Shown here one piece after another: positions 53,860-63,200 of a stretch of DNA of 64,000 nucleotides. The notes under the pieces are model-generated. The model saw nothing but the letters and a program-made list of their open reading frames with translations, searched no databases and was not told the origin of the DNA. Origin of the DNA: an uncultured Caulobacteraceae bacterium (GTDB lineage: Bacteria; Pseudomonadota; Alphaproteobacteria; Caulobacterales; Caulobacteraceae); contig CAKZPF010000003.1 of the NCBI GenBank assembly GCA_937138625.1, positions 434,001-498,000 on the forward strand. The letters run 5' to 3'. Each line of letters begins with the position of its first letter. Position 1 is the first letter of the stretch. The translations under genes were made by a program, and so were the position numbers.

Positions 53860-55827
53860 TCAGAACTCCGGCAAGGTATCGTCATCGGCAAGGTCAAGCG
53901 CGGCAGCGCGCCGGATCGTCTCATGCGCCTGATCGCCGGGTGCGTCTCCGGTATCGTCGAGTTCCGGTTCGGGCGTCTGATCGTGCTCCGGTGTCACCAC
54001 CCGTTCCGGCGGATCGAGCACCGGGGCGATATCGCGCCCGCCCTCATCGGCGGCATTCCGGACGGGGACGACCGTGGCTGGTCCGCCCTCAATCATCTCA
54101 GTCCATACAGTCACGATCTGCGACGCAATCGCCGCGACCGAAGCGGCAGGCAGAACCCGCCCTGTAAAATTGCGATCCTCGAAATAGCGCAGCTTCTTCG
54201 CCAGAATGGGCTGCGTGCCCGATACCATGACCACTTCGTCGGTGGGCGCCATCTGCATGACCTCGCCGGGCGTCATCAATGCGCGCTGGGTTTCCTGCCG
54301 GGAGACCATCATGTGCGACAGCCAGGGCGCGAGGCGATGGCCGGTATAATTCTTCTGCGAGCGGAGCTCCGTCTTGGCGCCCAGCGCCTCGGATATGCGC
54401 TTGGCCGTGCGCTCATCATTGGTCGCAAAGGCGATCCGCACATGACAATTGTCGAGAATGGCATTGTTCGGCCCATAGGCCTTTTCGATCTGGTTCAGCG
54501 ACTGAGCGATCAGATAGGCGCGCATGCCATAGCCCGCCATGAAGGCGAGCGCGCTTTCGAAGAAGTCGAGCCGCCCGAGCGCCGGAAACTCGTCCAGCAT
54601 CAGGAGCAGTTTTCGCCGTCCCGGGTCGGGCAAGGCTTCTGTCAGCCTGCGTCCGATCTGGTTGAGGATCAGGCGGACCAAAGGCTTGGTCCGCGAAAGG
54701 TCGGAAGGCGGGACGACCAGGTAGAGCGAGACCGGCCGCTCGCCCTCGACAAGATCGCTGATCCGCCAGTCGCTCGCCGAGGTCACTGCCGCCACGACCG
54801 GGTCGCGATAAAGCGACAGGAAGCTGAGCGCCGTTGAGAGGACGCCGGAGCGCTCATTCTCCGATTTGTTCAACAGTTCCCGCGCCGCCTGAGCGACCAC
54901 AGGATGCACAGTGCGCGTCCCATCGCCTTCGCGCACATGCTTTGTCTTCAGCATGATCTGCAGCGTCTTCTCGAAGGTCCGCGACGGGTCGGACAGGAAG
55001 GCCGCACAGCCCGCGAGCGTCTTGTCTTCCTCTGCATAGAGGACATGCAGGATCACCCCGACCAGCAAGGCGTGCCCTGTCTTTTCCCAATGGCTGCGGC
55101 GCTCAAGCGAGCCTTCCGGATCGACGAGAATGTCGGCGATGTTCTGCACATCGCGGACCTCACCCGCGCCCTTGCGCACTTCCATCAGCGGATTGAAGCG
55201 CGGCGAACGGGCATCGGTCGGATCAAAGCGCAGGCAGGTTCCGAAGCCTGAGCGCCACCCCGATGTCAGGTCCCAGTTTTCGCCCTTGATGTCATGCACC
55301 ACGGCGCTGCCGGTCCAGGACAACAAGGTCGGCACAACCAGCCCCACCCCCTTGCCGGACCGGGTCGGCGCAAAGGCGAGCACATGTTCCGGCCCGTCAT
55401 GGCGCAGATATTGGCCCTTCCAGCACCCCAGGAACACGCCATCGCCGCCCAGCAGTTTCGTGCGCGCAAGATCGCGTTTTTCGGCCCAGCGGGCCGAGCC
55501 ATAGGTCGTGACGCGCTTCTCCCAGCGCGAGCGCCAGACTGATCCGACGACCGCTGCCAGAATGCCGAGCAGTCCACCACTGGCAGCCATCGCACCGCCT
55601 CGCGCAAACACATCGGGCGCATAGGCCTCATAGGCATACCACCACTGGAACAGCCGCCAAGGCCTGTAGACCGGCACCTCACCCCAGATAAACCATGGCC
55701 GCCCAAGCGCAGGCTGGTAGCCAAACGCATGCGCCACCCATTGCGTCGCACCCCACATCGTCGCCACGATGATGGTCAGGACAATGAGAAACTGACCGAT
55801 GAGAATCTTGGACGGCGACATGGACAA
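53860..55827 (-). CDS. traG: Type IV secretion coupling protein, TraG/VirD4 family
   Basis: 655 residues, full length. Two N-terminal membrane helices (LIGQFLIVLTIIVATMWGAT and AASGGLLGILAAVVGSVW), Walker A APTRSGKGVGLVVPTLLSW (153 onward), Walker B LLLMLDEFPALGRLDF, and the VirD4-type segment VSLYLVVPPSDLSRTKPLVR. The C-terminal 90 residues are acidic and Pro-rich (PEHDQTPEPELDDTGDAP). It recruits relaxase-bound DNA to a mating pore. No relaxase, trb/virB genes or oriT are visible, so it cannot act alone. Confidence 0.93.
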   Translation of the reverse strand: MSMSPSKILIGQFLIVLTIIVATMWGATQWVAHAFGYQPALGRPWFIWGEVPVYRPWRLFQWWYAYEAYAPDVFARGGAMAASGGLLGILAAVVGSVWRSRWEKRVTTYGSARWAEKRDLARTKLLGGDGVFLGCWKGQYLRHDGPEHVLAFAPTRSGKGVGLVVPTLLSWTGSAVVHDIKGENWDLTSGWRSGFGTCLRFDPTDARSPRFNPLMEVRKGAGEVRDVQNIADILVDPEGSLERRSHWEKTGHALLVGVILHVLYAEEDKTLAGCAAFLSDPSRTFEKTLQIMLKTKHVREGDGTRTVHPVVAQAARELLNKSENERSGVLSTALSFLSLYRDPVVAAVTSASDWRISDLVEGERPVSLYLVVPPSDLSRTKPLVRLILNQIGRRLTEALPDPGRRKLLLMLDEFPALGRLDFFESALAFMAGYGMRAYLIAQSLNQIEKAYGPNNAILDNCHVRIAFATNDERTAKRISEALGAKTELRSQKNYTGHRLAPWLSHMMVSRQETQRALMTPGEVMQMAPTDEVVMVSGTQPILAKKLRYFEDRNFTGRVLPAASVAAIASQIVTVWTEMIEGGPATVVPVRNAADEGGRDIAPVLDPPERVVTPEHDQTPEPELDDTGDAPGDQAHETIRRAAALDLADDDTLPEF

Positions 55828-55966
55828 GGGGCTCCCAAAGTGAAAACCCCTTCAGTGTTCCGCACACGCACCGCCCTGCCCAGTGTGAATGGCGGCAAAT
55901 GGCGGCATCAGAATGCGCACTACAGTCTCCTCAATTCAGAGCGTCCGCCTCGCAGGCCATGTCGCA

Positions 55967-56539
55967 TTACACGCGAAAATATCGCCCTACGCGCTGGCAA
56001 TACTCGGTATAGGCCCCACCGAAGATGCGGGTCAGGTGCGGCTCTTCCACATAGCGGATATAGAGATGGACAAGCCCCGCAAAGACGAGCGTGAAGACCA
56101 GCGCAAGGCCTGATCCGCCCGCAAGCGCAGCGCCCAGAAACATCAGCCCGTAACCGAGATACTGGGGATTGCGCGACCGGCGATAAATGCCGTGTTCGAT
56201 CAGCACATCTTCCTTCAGCCCATAGACCCGGGCCTGATCGCCATAGGCGCGACGACCGAGATAGATGACAAAAGCCCCCAGAAGGAAAACGCCGGTGCCC
56301 CCCGTCAGTGACAACGGTCCGGGCGTATAGAGCCCGCCACGGTCAACAAAGGCGAGCGCAAAACTCGCTAGGGCGTGGCCGTGCATGGCGGCACCGGTCC
56401 AGATCGCCATTGGCCAGGACACCCGGCCAAGGCGGACAAAGTCGCGCCGCACAAGCAGAGCCATGGGCAGGGCCAGAACGGCGTTCGCGATCATTGCGGC
56501 GACGAGCCACTGGGCGGGGTCATTGGGTAAGGCAGACAT
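55967..56539 (-). CDS. Membrane methyltransferase of the isoprenylcysteine/PEMT-like family
   Basis: 190 residues with about five membrane helices (LVAAMIANAVLALPMALLVR, GVFLLGAFVIYLGRRAYG) and the ICMT-like C-terminus YRRSRNPQYLGYGLMFLG and EEPHLTRIFGGAYTEYCQR, where SAM is bound. Members of this family often neighbour metal-efflux genes, and this one is divergent from a MerR regulator. Substrate unknown. 139 bases without a gene separate its end from traG. Confidence 0.75.
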   Translation of the reverse strand: MSALPNDPAQWLVAAMIANAVLALPMALLVRRDFVRLGRVSWPMAIWTGAAMHGHALASFALAFVDRGGLYTPGPLSLTGGTGVFLLGAFVIYLGRRAYGDQARVYGLKEDVLIEHGIYRRSRNPQYLGYGLMFLGAALAGGSGLALVFTLVFAGLVHLYIRYVEEPHLTRIFGGAYTEYCQRVGRYFRV

Positions 56540-56577
56540 GCGGCGATCTTTCTTCAGAATTTGACAAGACGCATGCC

Positions 56578-56599
56578 CTACAGTCTACAGCGACTGTAG
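56578..56599. promoter_or_regulatory. Palindrome between the membrane methyltransferase and merR
   Basis: CTACAGTC (56578-56585), six bases, GACTGTAG (56592-56599), a perfect 8-bp inverted repeat. It lies between TTGACA at 56561-56566 and the merR start. The 12-mer CAGCGACTGTAG (56588-56599) recurs at 57093-57104 before the czc operon, so both are probably sites for the same MerR protein. Confidence 0.7.
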
Positions 56600-56617
56600 A
56601 GACAAGAGGGAATTTTC

Positions 56618-57067
56618 ATGCGCGGCAAACCGATGACGATTGGCAGGATCTCCAAAGCGGCCGGGGTAAAAGTGACGACGATCCGGTATTACGAATCCAT
56701 TGGCCTCATGGGCACGCCTGACCGCAGCGAAAGCGGCCAGCGCCTTTATGGAGGCGACGCAGTCGAACGCCTGTCCTTCATCCGACACGCCCGCGATCTC
56801 GGTTTTTCCGTGGACAGCATCCGTGACCTGATTGCGCTGCAGACGACGCCTCAGGCCGATTGCGCCGCCATTGACGCCGCTGCCCGTCGTCAACTCGCCA
56901 ATGTCGGAGAGCGCATCGCAAGGTTGCGCGCCCTTGAAGGCGAACTTGAACGCATGGTTCGGTCCTGTGAAGGCGGCGCAGTCGCGACCTGCGCGGTACT
57001 GGCCAGTCTGGCGGATCATGATCAGTGCGCGAGCGACGACCATGGTCCCCGCGACATTGCCCTGTAA
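56618..57067 (+). CDS. MerR-family metal-responsive regulator
   Basis: 149 residues. N-terminal MerR winged helix (MTIGRISKAAGVKVTTIRYY, ESIGL), dimerisation helix, and a Cys/His metal-binding C-terminus: C82, C117, C125, H134 and C137. A Cys at position 82 aligns with the residue that is Cys in ZntR/PbrR/CadR sensors and Ser in copper-sensing CueR, so a divalent metal (Zn, Cd, Pb) is favoured. It is divergent from the membrane methyltransferase and lies directly upstream of the MerR-type promoter of the czc operon. Confidence 0.88.
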   Translation: MRGKPMTIGRISKAAGVKVTTIRYYESIGLMGTPDRSESGQRLYGGDAVERLSFIRHARDLGFSVDSIRDLIALQTTPQADCAAIDAAARRQLANVGERIARLRALEGELERMVRSCEGGAVATCAVLASLADHDQCASDDHGPRDIAL

Positions 57068-57083
57068 TTTTTCTGTTAAGCGC

Positions 57084-57114
57084 TTGCCCCTCCAGCGACT
57101 GTAGGGAGTAGAGG
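57084..57114 (+). promoter_or_regulatory. MerR-type promoter for the czc operon
   Basis: TTGCCC (57084-57089), a 19-base spacer, and TAGAGG (57109-57114). The long spacer is characteristic of MerR-activated promoters. A dyad CTCCAG CGA CTGTAG (57090-57104) sits in the spacer and shares a 12-mer with the palindrome at 56588. The first gene begins 60 bases downstream. Confidence 0.7.
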
Positions 57115-57173
57115 GCGTGAACGTCGCGACTTTGCCTCATGTTTTGGCAATCATTTTCTGTTAAGGGTCAAGC

Positions 57174-57518
57174 ATGAGTTTCGGATCTGTCTTTTCCTCA
57201 CTGCGTTTGATGCTGGCTGCGCTTCTGGCGCTGGCCTTCATCGCTGCGCCGCTGGCGGAGACGGCACATGCATCTGAACCGACTGAAGTCTGCCTGACAG
57301 ATCATCAGAGAGAAGCGGCCCCGCCGGCGGATGACCAGCAGGGACCTGCGCACGATCACAGAGCCCACCATTGCGGCAGTTGCCATCACCACGTCTGGCG
57401 TTCGGGCGAAGCCGAGCCATTTACGCTCACTCCGGCGACCTGCCGGTACCGATTCCTGCCGGACGCCGCGATGCTCGACGCGCCGCCTTACGAAATGCTC
57501 CGTCCTCCCCGCGCCTGA
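57174..57518 (+). CDS. Secreted His/Cys-rich small protein of the czc operon
   Basis: 114 residues with a signal peptide (LMLAALLALAFIAAPLAETA). The mature part has a metal-binding-type cluster HDHRAHHCGSCHHHVW (about 60-75) and another Cys further on (TPATCRYRF). It is expected in the periplasm as a Zn/Cd buffer or sensor, by inference; a DUF2946-like relation is possible. It is placed exactly as the secreted Cys/His protein before cusC. No recognisable catalytic motif. Confidence 0.65.
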   Translation: MSFGSVFSSLRLMLAALLALAFIAAPLAETAHASEPTEVCLTDHQREAAPPADDQQGPAHDHRAHHCGSCHHHVWRSGEAEPFTLTPATCRYRFLPDAAMLDAPPYEMLRPPRA

Positions 57519-57599
57519 AATCTCAACCGCCATCATGCCGGGCCGCTCTTATAGCCTCCGGCATGCGTTTCGAGATATCAGCACGAGGACACTCCCCTA

Positions 57600-58898
57600 A
57601 TGACATTTCCGTTTCGGGGCGCACTCGCCGTCCCGGCGCTTGCCCTGGCCGCACTCCTTGCGGCAGGCAGCGCGTCTGCAAGCCCCTGCACGCCGGGTGG
57701 TTCAACCGAACCCGGCGCCCTTTCGCCCGAGATACCGGCAAGCCTTGACGCCGTGATCACCGAAATCCGGCGCGCCTCGCCGGATATCCGCGCCGCCGGT
57801 CTTGAAGCCCGCGCGCTCAGCGCAGAGGCCGATCAGGCCGGGCGCCCGCTCAATCCGTCCCTCAGTGTCGAGCTTGAGAATTTCTCCGGAAATGGCGCGC
57901 TGTCCGGGTTCGACCGCACCGAATCGACCTTCGCTGTCGAGCAGACCTTCCGCCTTGGCAATAAGCGGGTCCTTTCCGAACGCGCCGCCCGCGCCCGCGC
58001 GGCGCTTGGCACGGCTGAATGCAGCGTCATCCTGCGCGAAGCTGAACGCGAGGCCGCACTTGCCTATGTCGATCTCGTCGCCGCCATTGAGACGGCTGCG
58101 CTGGCTACCGAGGCCGCAGAGCTTGCGACCGAACTCGCTGAGACAGTCGCAAAGCGGGTCGATGCGGGCGCTGCAGCGCCGCCGGAACTCTCCCGCGCCC
58201 AGGCCGATGCCGCCAGCCTGCGCGCTGAGGCAGCCTTTGCCGCTGGCGAGGTCGAGACGCGCGCCTATGCGCTCGCCAGCCTGTGGGGGGCGGCAGAACC
58301 CGTCTTCGGTCTGCCGACCGCGTTTGAGATCGCGCCATCGCTGGCAGCAGGCGAACCCGGCAGCCACCCACGCCTTGCCGCTGCCGAGGCGGCGGTGCGC
58401 GCGCGCGAGGCCGAGCTGGCCCGCGCCCGCGCAGAAGCGATACCGGATGTCACGCTCTCGGGCGGCTTTCGGCGCTTTGAGGAGACGGGCGACAGCGCCT
58501 TTGTCGCCGGTATCAGCGTACCCTTGCCCATCTTCGATCGCGGACGCGACGCCGCCCGCGCCACCAGTCTTCGCGGCGAGGCCGCAGCGGTGTCAGCACG
58601 TGCGGTCGATGCGCGCCTGCGCGCCGAACAGCTCGCCGCGACCGCCAGCGTCCGGGCCTCAAATTCGCGGCTCTTCATCCTCACCGATGAGGCGCTCCCG
58701 AAAGCGGAGGCCGCCTATGCCGCCGCCCTTCAGGGCTACGCCATCGGCCGGTTCGACCTCACCACCACACTTCAGGCCCGCGCAGTTCTCATAGAGACCC
58801 GCCGCGCCGTGATCGCCGCGCGCCGGGACGCGCGCGCCGCAGACTTCATCCTCCGCAGCCTGATCGGCGCGGCCCCATTCGACGGAGACACCCAATGA
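57600..58898 (+). CDS. czcC: TolC-family outer-membrane channel of a divalent-metal efflux complex
   Basis: 432 residues, signal peptide to about residue 28 (ALAVPALALAALLAAGSASA). CzcC-like repeats: LNPSLSVELENFSGNGALSG, FAVEQTFRLGNKRVLSERAA, and VTLSGGFRRFEETGDSAFV, then GISVPLPIFDRGRD. It forms the exit duct for CzcBA. The Shine-Dalgarno sequence is weak (GAGGA about 12 bases upstream). It overlaps czcB by four bases. Confidence 0.88.
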   Translation: MTFPFRGALAVPALALAALLAAGSASASPCTPGGSTEPGALSPEIPASLDAVITEIRRASPDIRAAGLEARALSAEADQAGRPLNPSLSVELENFSGNGALSGFDRTESTFAVEQTFRLGNKRVLSERAARARAALGTAECSVILREAEREAALAYVDLVAAIETAALATEAAELATELAETVAKRVDAGAAAPPELSRAQADAASLRAEAAFAAGEVETRAYALASLWGAAEPVFGLPTAFEIAPSLAAGEPGSHPRLAAAEAAVRAREAELARARAEAIPDVTLSGGFRRFEETGDSAFVAGISVPLPIFDRGRDAARATSLRGEAAAVSARAVDARLRAEQLAATASVRASNSRLFILTDEALPKAEAAYAAALQGYAIGRFDLTTTLQARAVLIETRRAVIAARRDARAADFILRSLIGAAPFDGDTQ

Positions 58899-60196
58899 CC
58901 GATTCAAAACTGACCGGGCTGGCGCTTGCACTCGCCATGGTCGTCGCCGGATGCGGCGCAGCGGATGCTCCGTCCACGCGCCAGGTTGGCGGCGCTGAAG
59001 CCCATGACGATCACGGCGACCATGGCGAAGATGAACAGGACGGCGATCACGCCGATGGCGATGAGCATGGCGAAGGCGAGGACGGCCATGAGGATCACGA
59101 CGACCATGACGTCCATGGCGACGAAGACGGCGGCGATGTTGTGAAACTTGACGCCGCTGCCGCCGCTGAAGCCGGCATTGTGGTCATAGCGGCAGAAACG
59201 GGCACTCTCGCCGAAACGCTCTCTCTGCCAGCCGAGCTTCGCTTCGATGCTGACCGCGTGGCGCGGGTAGCGACATCTGTCAGCGGGCTTGTCTCGCGCC
59301 TCGACAAGGGCGAAGGCGACACGGTCCGGCGCGGCGAGCGCCTTGCGCTTCTGTCGAGCCGGGAACTCGCCGAACTGAAGGCGGACTTCCTGACTGCCAA
59401 ATCTGCTGAAAATCTTGCAGCGTCCAGTCTTGTGCGCGAGGAGCGCCTGTTCGCCGACAAGATCACGTCGGAGGCAGACCTTGATGCCGCACGCGCCGCG
59501 CTGGTGAGCGCGCGTGTGGCCCGTGAAGCGGTTGAGAACAAGCTCCATGCCGTCGGTATCAGCGACGCCGTGCTGAATGGCCTCACGGATGCGCCCGACG
59601 GCGCCCTCGCGAACGCGGCCATTCTCGCGCCGATCGACGGTACGGTGATATCGCGCAGCGTCTCTGTGGGGTCGAGTGTAGAAGGCGGCGGCGAAGCCCT
59701 TTTTGTCATCGTGGACGATTCCAGGCTCTGGGCAGATATCGCCATCTACAAGGCCGATGCAGACAAGATTGCGCCTGGCCAGTCGGTCATTCTGCGCACC
59801 CGTGATGGCGGAGAAGCCGCACGCGGCGAAATCGGCCTCATCCTGCCGGTCATCAATGAGACAACCCGCACCGGCACGGCGCGCGTCATCATCGACAATC
59901 CGGATGGCCGCCTCAGGCCTGGCCAGTTTGTCACCGCCGAGATCGCGATTGGCGAAGGCGGCCGCATTCTTCACGTGCCCGCCAATGCCGTCGTCGAAGT
60001 CGAGGAACGCGCGTCGGTGTTCGTGCCGGTCGAGGGCGGGTTTGCCCCGCGGCCCGTCGAAACGGGATCGTCCCGCGACGGGCTCACTGAAATTCGTCGA
60101 GGGCTGAGCGAGGGCGAACGTTTCGTCTCCGAAGGCGCCTTCACGCTGAAAGCGCAGCTTGAAAAAGACGCGTTCGGCGACGGCCACGCACACTAA
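58895..60196 (+). CDS. czcB: Periplasmic adaptor of divalent-metal efflux, with a His/Asp-rich N-terminus
   Basis: 433 residues. Lipobox-like VVAGC near residue 20, then a striking His/Asp/Glu/Gly tract (about 32-85; HDDHGDHGEDEQDGDHADGD and more) that should bind many divalent ions. Adaptor core: LPAELRFDADRVARVATSVS, a coiled-coil hairpin, lipoyl halves (DGTVISRSVSVGSSVEGG) and beta-barrel. C-terminal His-x-His (GDGHAH). Coupled to czcC. Confidence 0.9.
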   Translation: MTDSKLTGLALALAMVVAGCGAADAPSTRQVGGAEAHDDHGDHGEDEQDGDHADGDEHGEGEDGHEDHDDHDVHGDEDGGDVVKLDAAAAAEAGIVVIAAETGTLAETLSLPAELRFDADRVARVATSVSGLVSRLDKGEGDTVRRGERLALLSSRELAELKADFLTAKSAENLAASSLVREERLFADKITSEADLDAARAALVSARVAREAVENKLHAVGISDAVLNGLTDAPDGALANAAILAPIDGTVISRSVSVGSSVEGGGEALFVIVDDSRLWADIAIYKADADKIAPGQSVILRTRDGGEAARGEIGLILPVINETTRTGTARVIIDNPDGRLRPGQFVTAEIAIGEGGRILHVPANAVVEVEERASVFVPVEGGFAPRPVETGSSRDGLTEIRRGLSEGERFVSEGAFTLKAQLEKDAFGDGHAH

Positions 60197-60209
60197 GGAT
60201 CCGATCATC

Positions 60210-63200
60210 ATGCTCAATTTCATGCACAGAATTGCAGGTGGACGCCTGCTGGCGGCGATTGCCGTCATCGCCATGACGCTCGGTGGCCTGTTTGCCTTCC
60301 GCAGCCTTCCGGTCGATGCCTTCCCCGATCCGTCCCCCGCGCTCGTTCAGGTCTTCACCGAGACCGAAGGCCTCTCGCCCGAAGAGGTTGAGCGTTATGT
60401 CACCTTCCCGATCGAGACCGCCATGTCCGGCCTGCCAAAGGTCAGGGAGATGCGCTCCACCTCCAATTTCGGGCTCTCCGTGGTCAATATCTATTTCGAG
60501 GACGGCACGGACGTCTATTTCGCCCGTCAGGTGGTCGGCGAACGCCTCGGCGAGGCCGCCGACGCCATCCCGGCAGGATTCGGCACGCCGAAAATGGGCC
60601 CCATCTCCACCGGCCTTGGCATCATCATGTATTTCCGCCTCGTCGATGAAACGGGCACGCGCTCGCTGATCGAACTGCGCGAGATCGCCGACTGGATGAT
60701 CAAATATCCGCTCCAGTCGGTCGAAGGCGTCACCGAAGTGCTCGCACTTGGAGGATTTGAGAAGCAATACCAGGTGCAGCTCGATCCTGACGCCCTGCTG
60801 GCGCAGGACCTTCAGGTCAGCGACGTGATCGCCGCCCTCGAAAGCGCCAACCGCACAGCCGGCGCGCAGTATATCGAGATCGGCGCCGAGCAATACACCG
60901 TGCGCGGCGTCGGGCTTGCGACAACAATCGCGGATCTTGAGGAAACCCCGGTCAAGACCGTTGACGGGCGCACGATCCGAGTCGGCGATCTCGGCCAGGT
61001 CGTGATCGGCGGGGCGGTCCGTCAGGGCATGGCGACCGCCAATGGCGAAGGCGAAACTGTCGCCGGGCTGGTGCTCAAACTCTATGGCAGCAATACCTCA
61101 GACGTGATCGCCAACGCCAAGGCCCGCTTCGAAGAGATCAACGCCTCATTACCCGATGGCGTGCGCGTGATCCCCTATTACGATCAGGGCACGCTGGTGG
61201 AGAAAGCTGCGGCAACGGTCACGACGGCGCTCTGGCAGGGCGGCCTGCTGGTGGCCATCGTCGTGTTCCTGTTCCTTGGCGGCTGGCGTCCGAGCCTCGT
61301 CGTGGTGATGTCGATCCCGTTCTCCGTCGGGTTTGCCTTCATCGCCATGAATGCGCTCGGCATCGGGGCAAATCTGATGACGCTTGGCGGCGTCGCCATC
61401 GCCATCGGCATGATGGTCGACGGGGCCATCGTGATCGCCGAGAATGTCGCGCGCGGGTTTCGTGAACGCGGCACAGGCGAGGACAATCGCACAACCGTTG
61501 CCCGCTCCAGCGCCGAAGTGATCGCGCCACTGGTGGCCGCGGTTGCCGTCGTCATCATCGTGTTCCTGCCGCTCTTCTCGCTGCAGGGGACCGAAGGCAA
61601 GACCTTCCGCCCGCTGGCAGCCGCCGCCGCGCTCGCCATGACCGGGTCGCTGATCTACGCCATGCTCATCGCCCCGGCCATGGCGCTCGGCCTGATGAAG
61701 CCGCCGCGCTCAAATGGCGATGCGCAAAAGGACAGCCGGATCACGCGGATGGTGCGCCCGCTGGCAGCCTTCTTCGTCCACAGGCGGAGCGCAGCTCTCG
61801 CCCTTGCCGCGCTGCTTCTTGTCACTGGCGGGTTTGCTGCGACACGGCTCGGCTCGGAGTTCACGCCTGCCCTTGAGGAAGGCGATATTCTCCTCCGGGT
61901 CACCATGGCGCCCTCGATCTCGCTGACAGAGGCCAGTGCGACATCGACCCGCGTCGAAAGGCGGCTCCTCGACACCTTCCCCGAAATCGACTCCATCGTC
62001 AGCCGGATCGGGCGCGGCGAGGTCGGCGCCCATGCCGATCCGGTCAACAGCATCGAGGCCTTCGTGGCGCTCAAACCGCGCAGCGAATGGCGGGAGGGAC
62101 TCAGTCCGGAAGAGCTGCGAGAGGCAATTTCGGACAATCTCGCCAGCTTTCCGGGCATTCGCGTCAATATCGGCCAGCCCATCGCCATGTCGGTCGATGA
62201 ACTCCTGACCGGGACGAAGGCGCAGCTTGCGGTGAAGATTTTCGGGCCGGACACGCAGGTCCTGCTCGAAGGCTCGCAGGCGCTTCAGGCCATCCTGCAG
62301 GAGGTGCCCGGCGCCAGCGACGTCCAGGCCGACCAGATCACCGGCGCGCCGCAACTCGTCGTCTCGCTCGACCGTGCAGCGCTGGGGCGATACGGGCTCA
62401 GCGTCGAAGAGGCGCTGGACGCGCTGCGCTCGGGCGTCGGCGGGGCGGAGGCCGGTGTGGTCTTCGAAGGTGTGCGGCAATTCCCGGTTGTCGTGCGGTT
62501 CAATGACGTCGATCGCGATACGCCCGCCGCCATCGGACGCATCATTCTTGAATCCTCAAGTGGTGCGCGCATTCCGCTGGAAAGCGTCGCGGAGATCAGC
62601 CAAGTCGTCGGTCCCCGGCAGATCACGCGCGAGAATGGCGAGCGGTTCATCACCGTGCAGCTGAATGTTCGCGATCGTGACATTGGCAGCTATGTCGCCG
62701 ATGCCCAGGCTGCGGTGGAGGCGGGGCTCGACCTGCAACCGGGATACCGGGTCGAATGGGGCGGGCAGTATGAGTTGCAGCAGCAGGCGAATGCCCGCTT
62801 CGCCGTGGTCATCCCGATCACGCTCGGCATCGTCTTTCTCATCCTGCTTCTGACCTTCGGGCGCCTGATGTCAGCGGTTCTTATCCTTCTGAACATTCCG
62901 CTGGCGCTGACAGGCGGGGCGCTCGCGCTCTGGGTCGCGGGCCTGCCGGTTTCGGTGCCCGCGACGGTGGGCTTCATCGCCCTGTTCGGAATCGCGCTCG
63001 GCAACGGCATGGTGCTGGTCAGCTTCATGGATGACTTCGCACGAGCAGGACGGGGCCGCGATGAACTTGCCATCGAGGCAGCAGGCCTTCGGGCCCTTCC
63101 CGTCCTGATGACGGCGCTGACGACGGCTTTGGGGCTTGCCCCATTGCTCTTTGCAACGGGCGTCGGTGCAGAGGTCCAGCGCCCACTGGCGACGGTGGTC

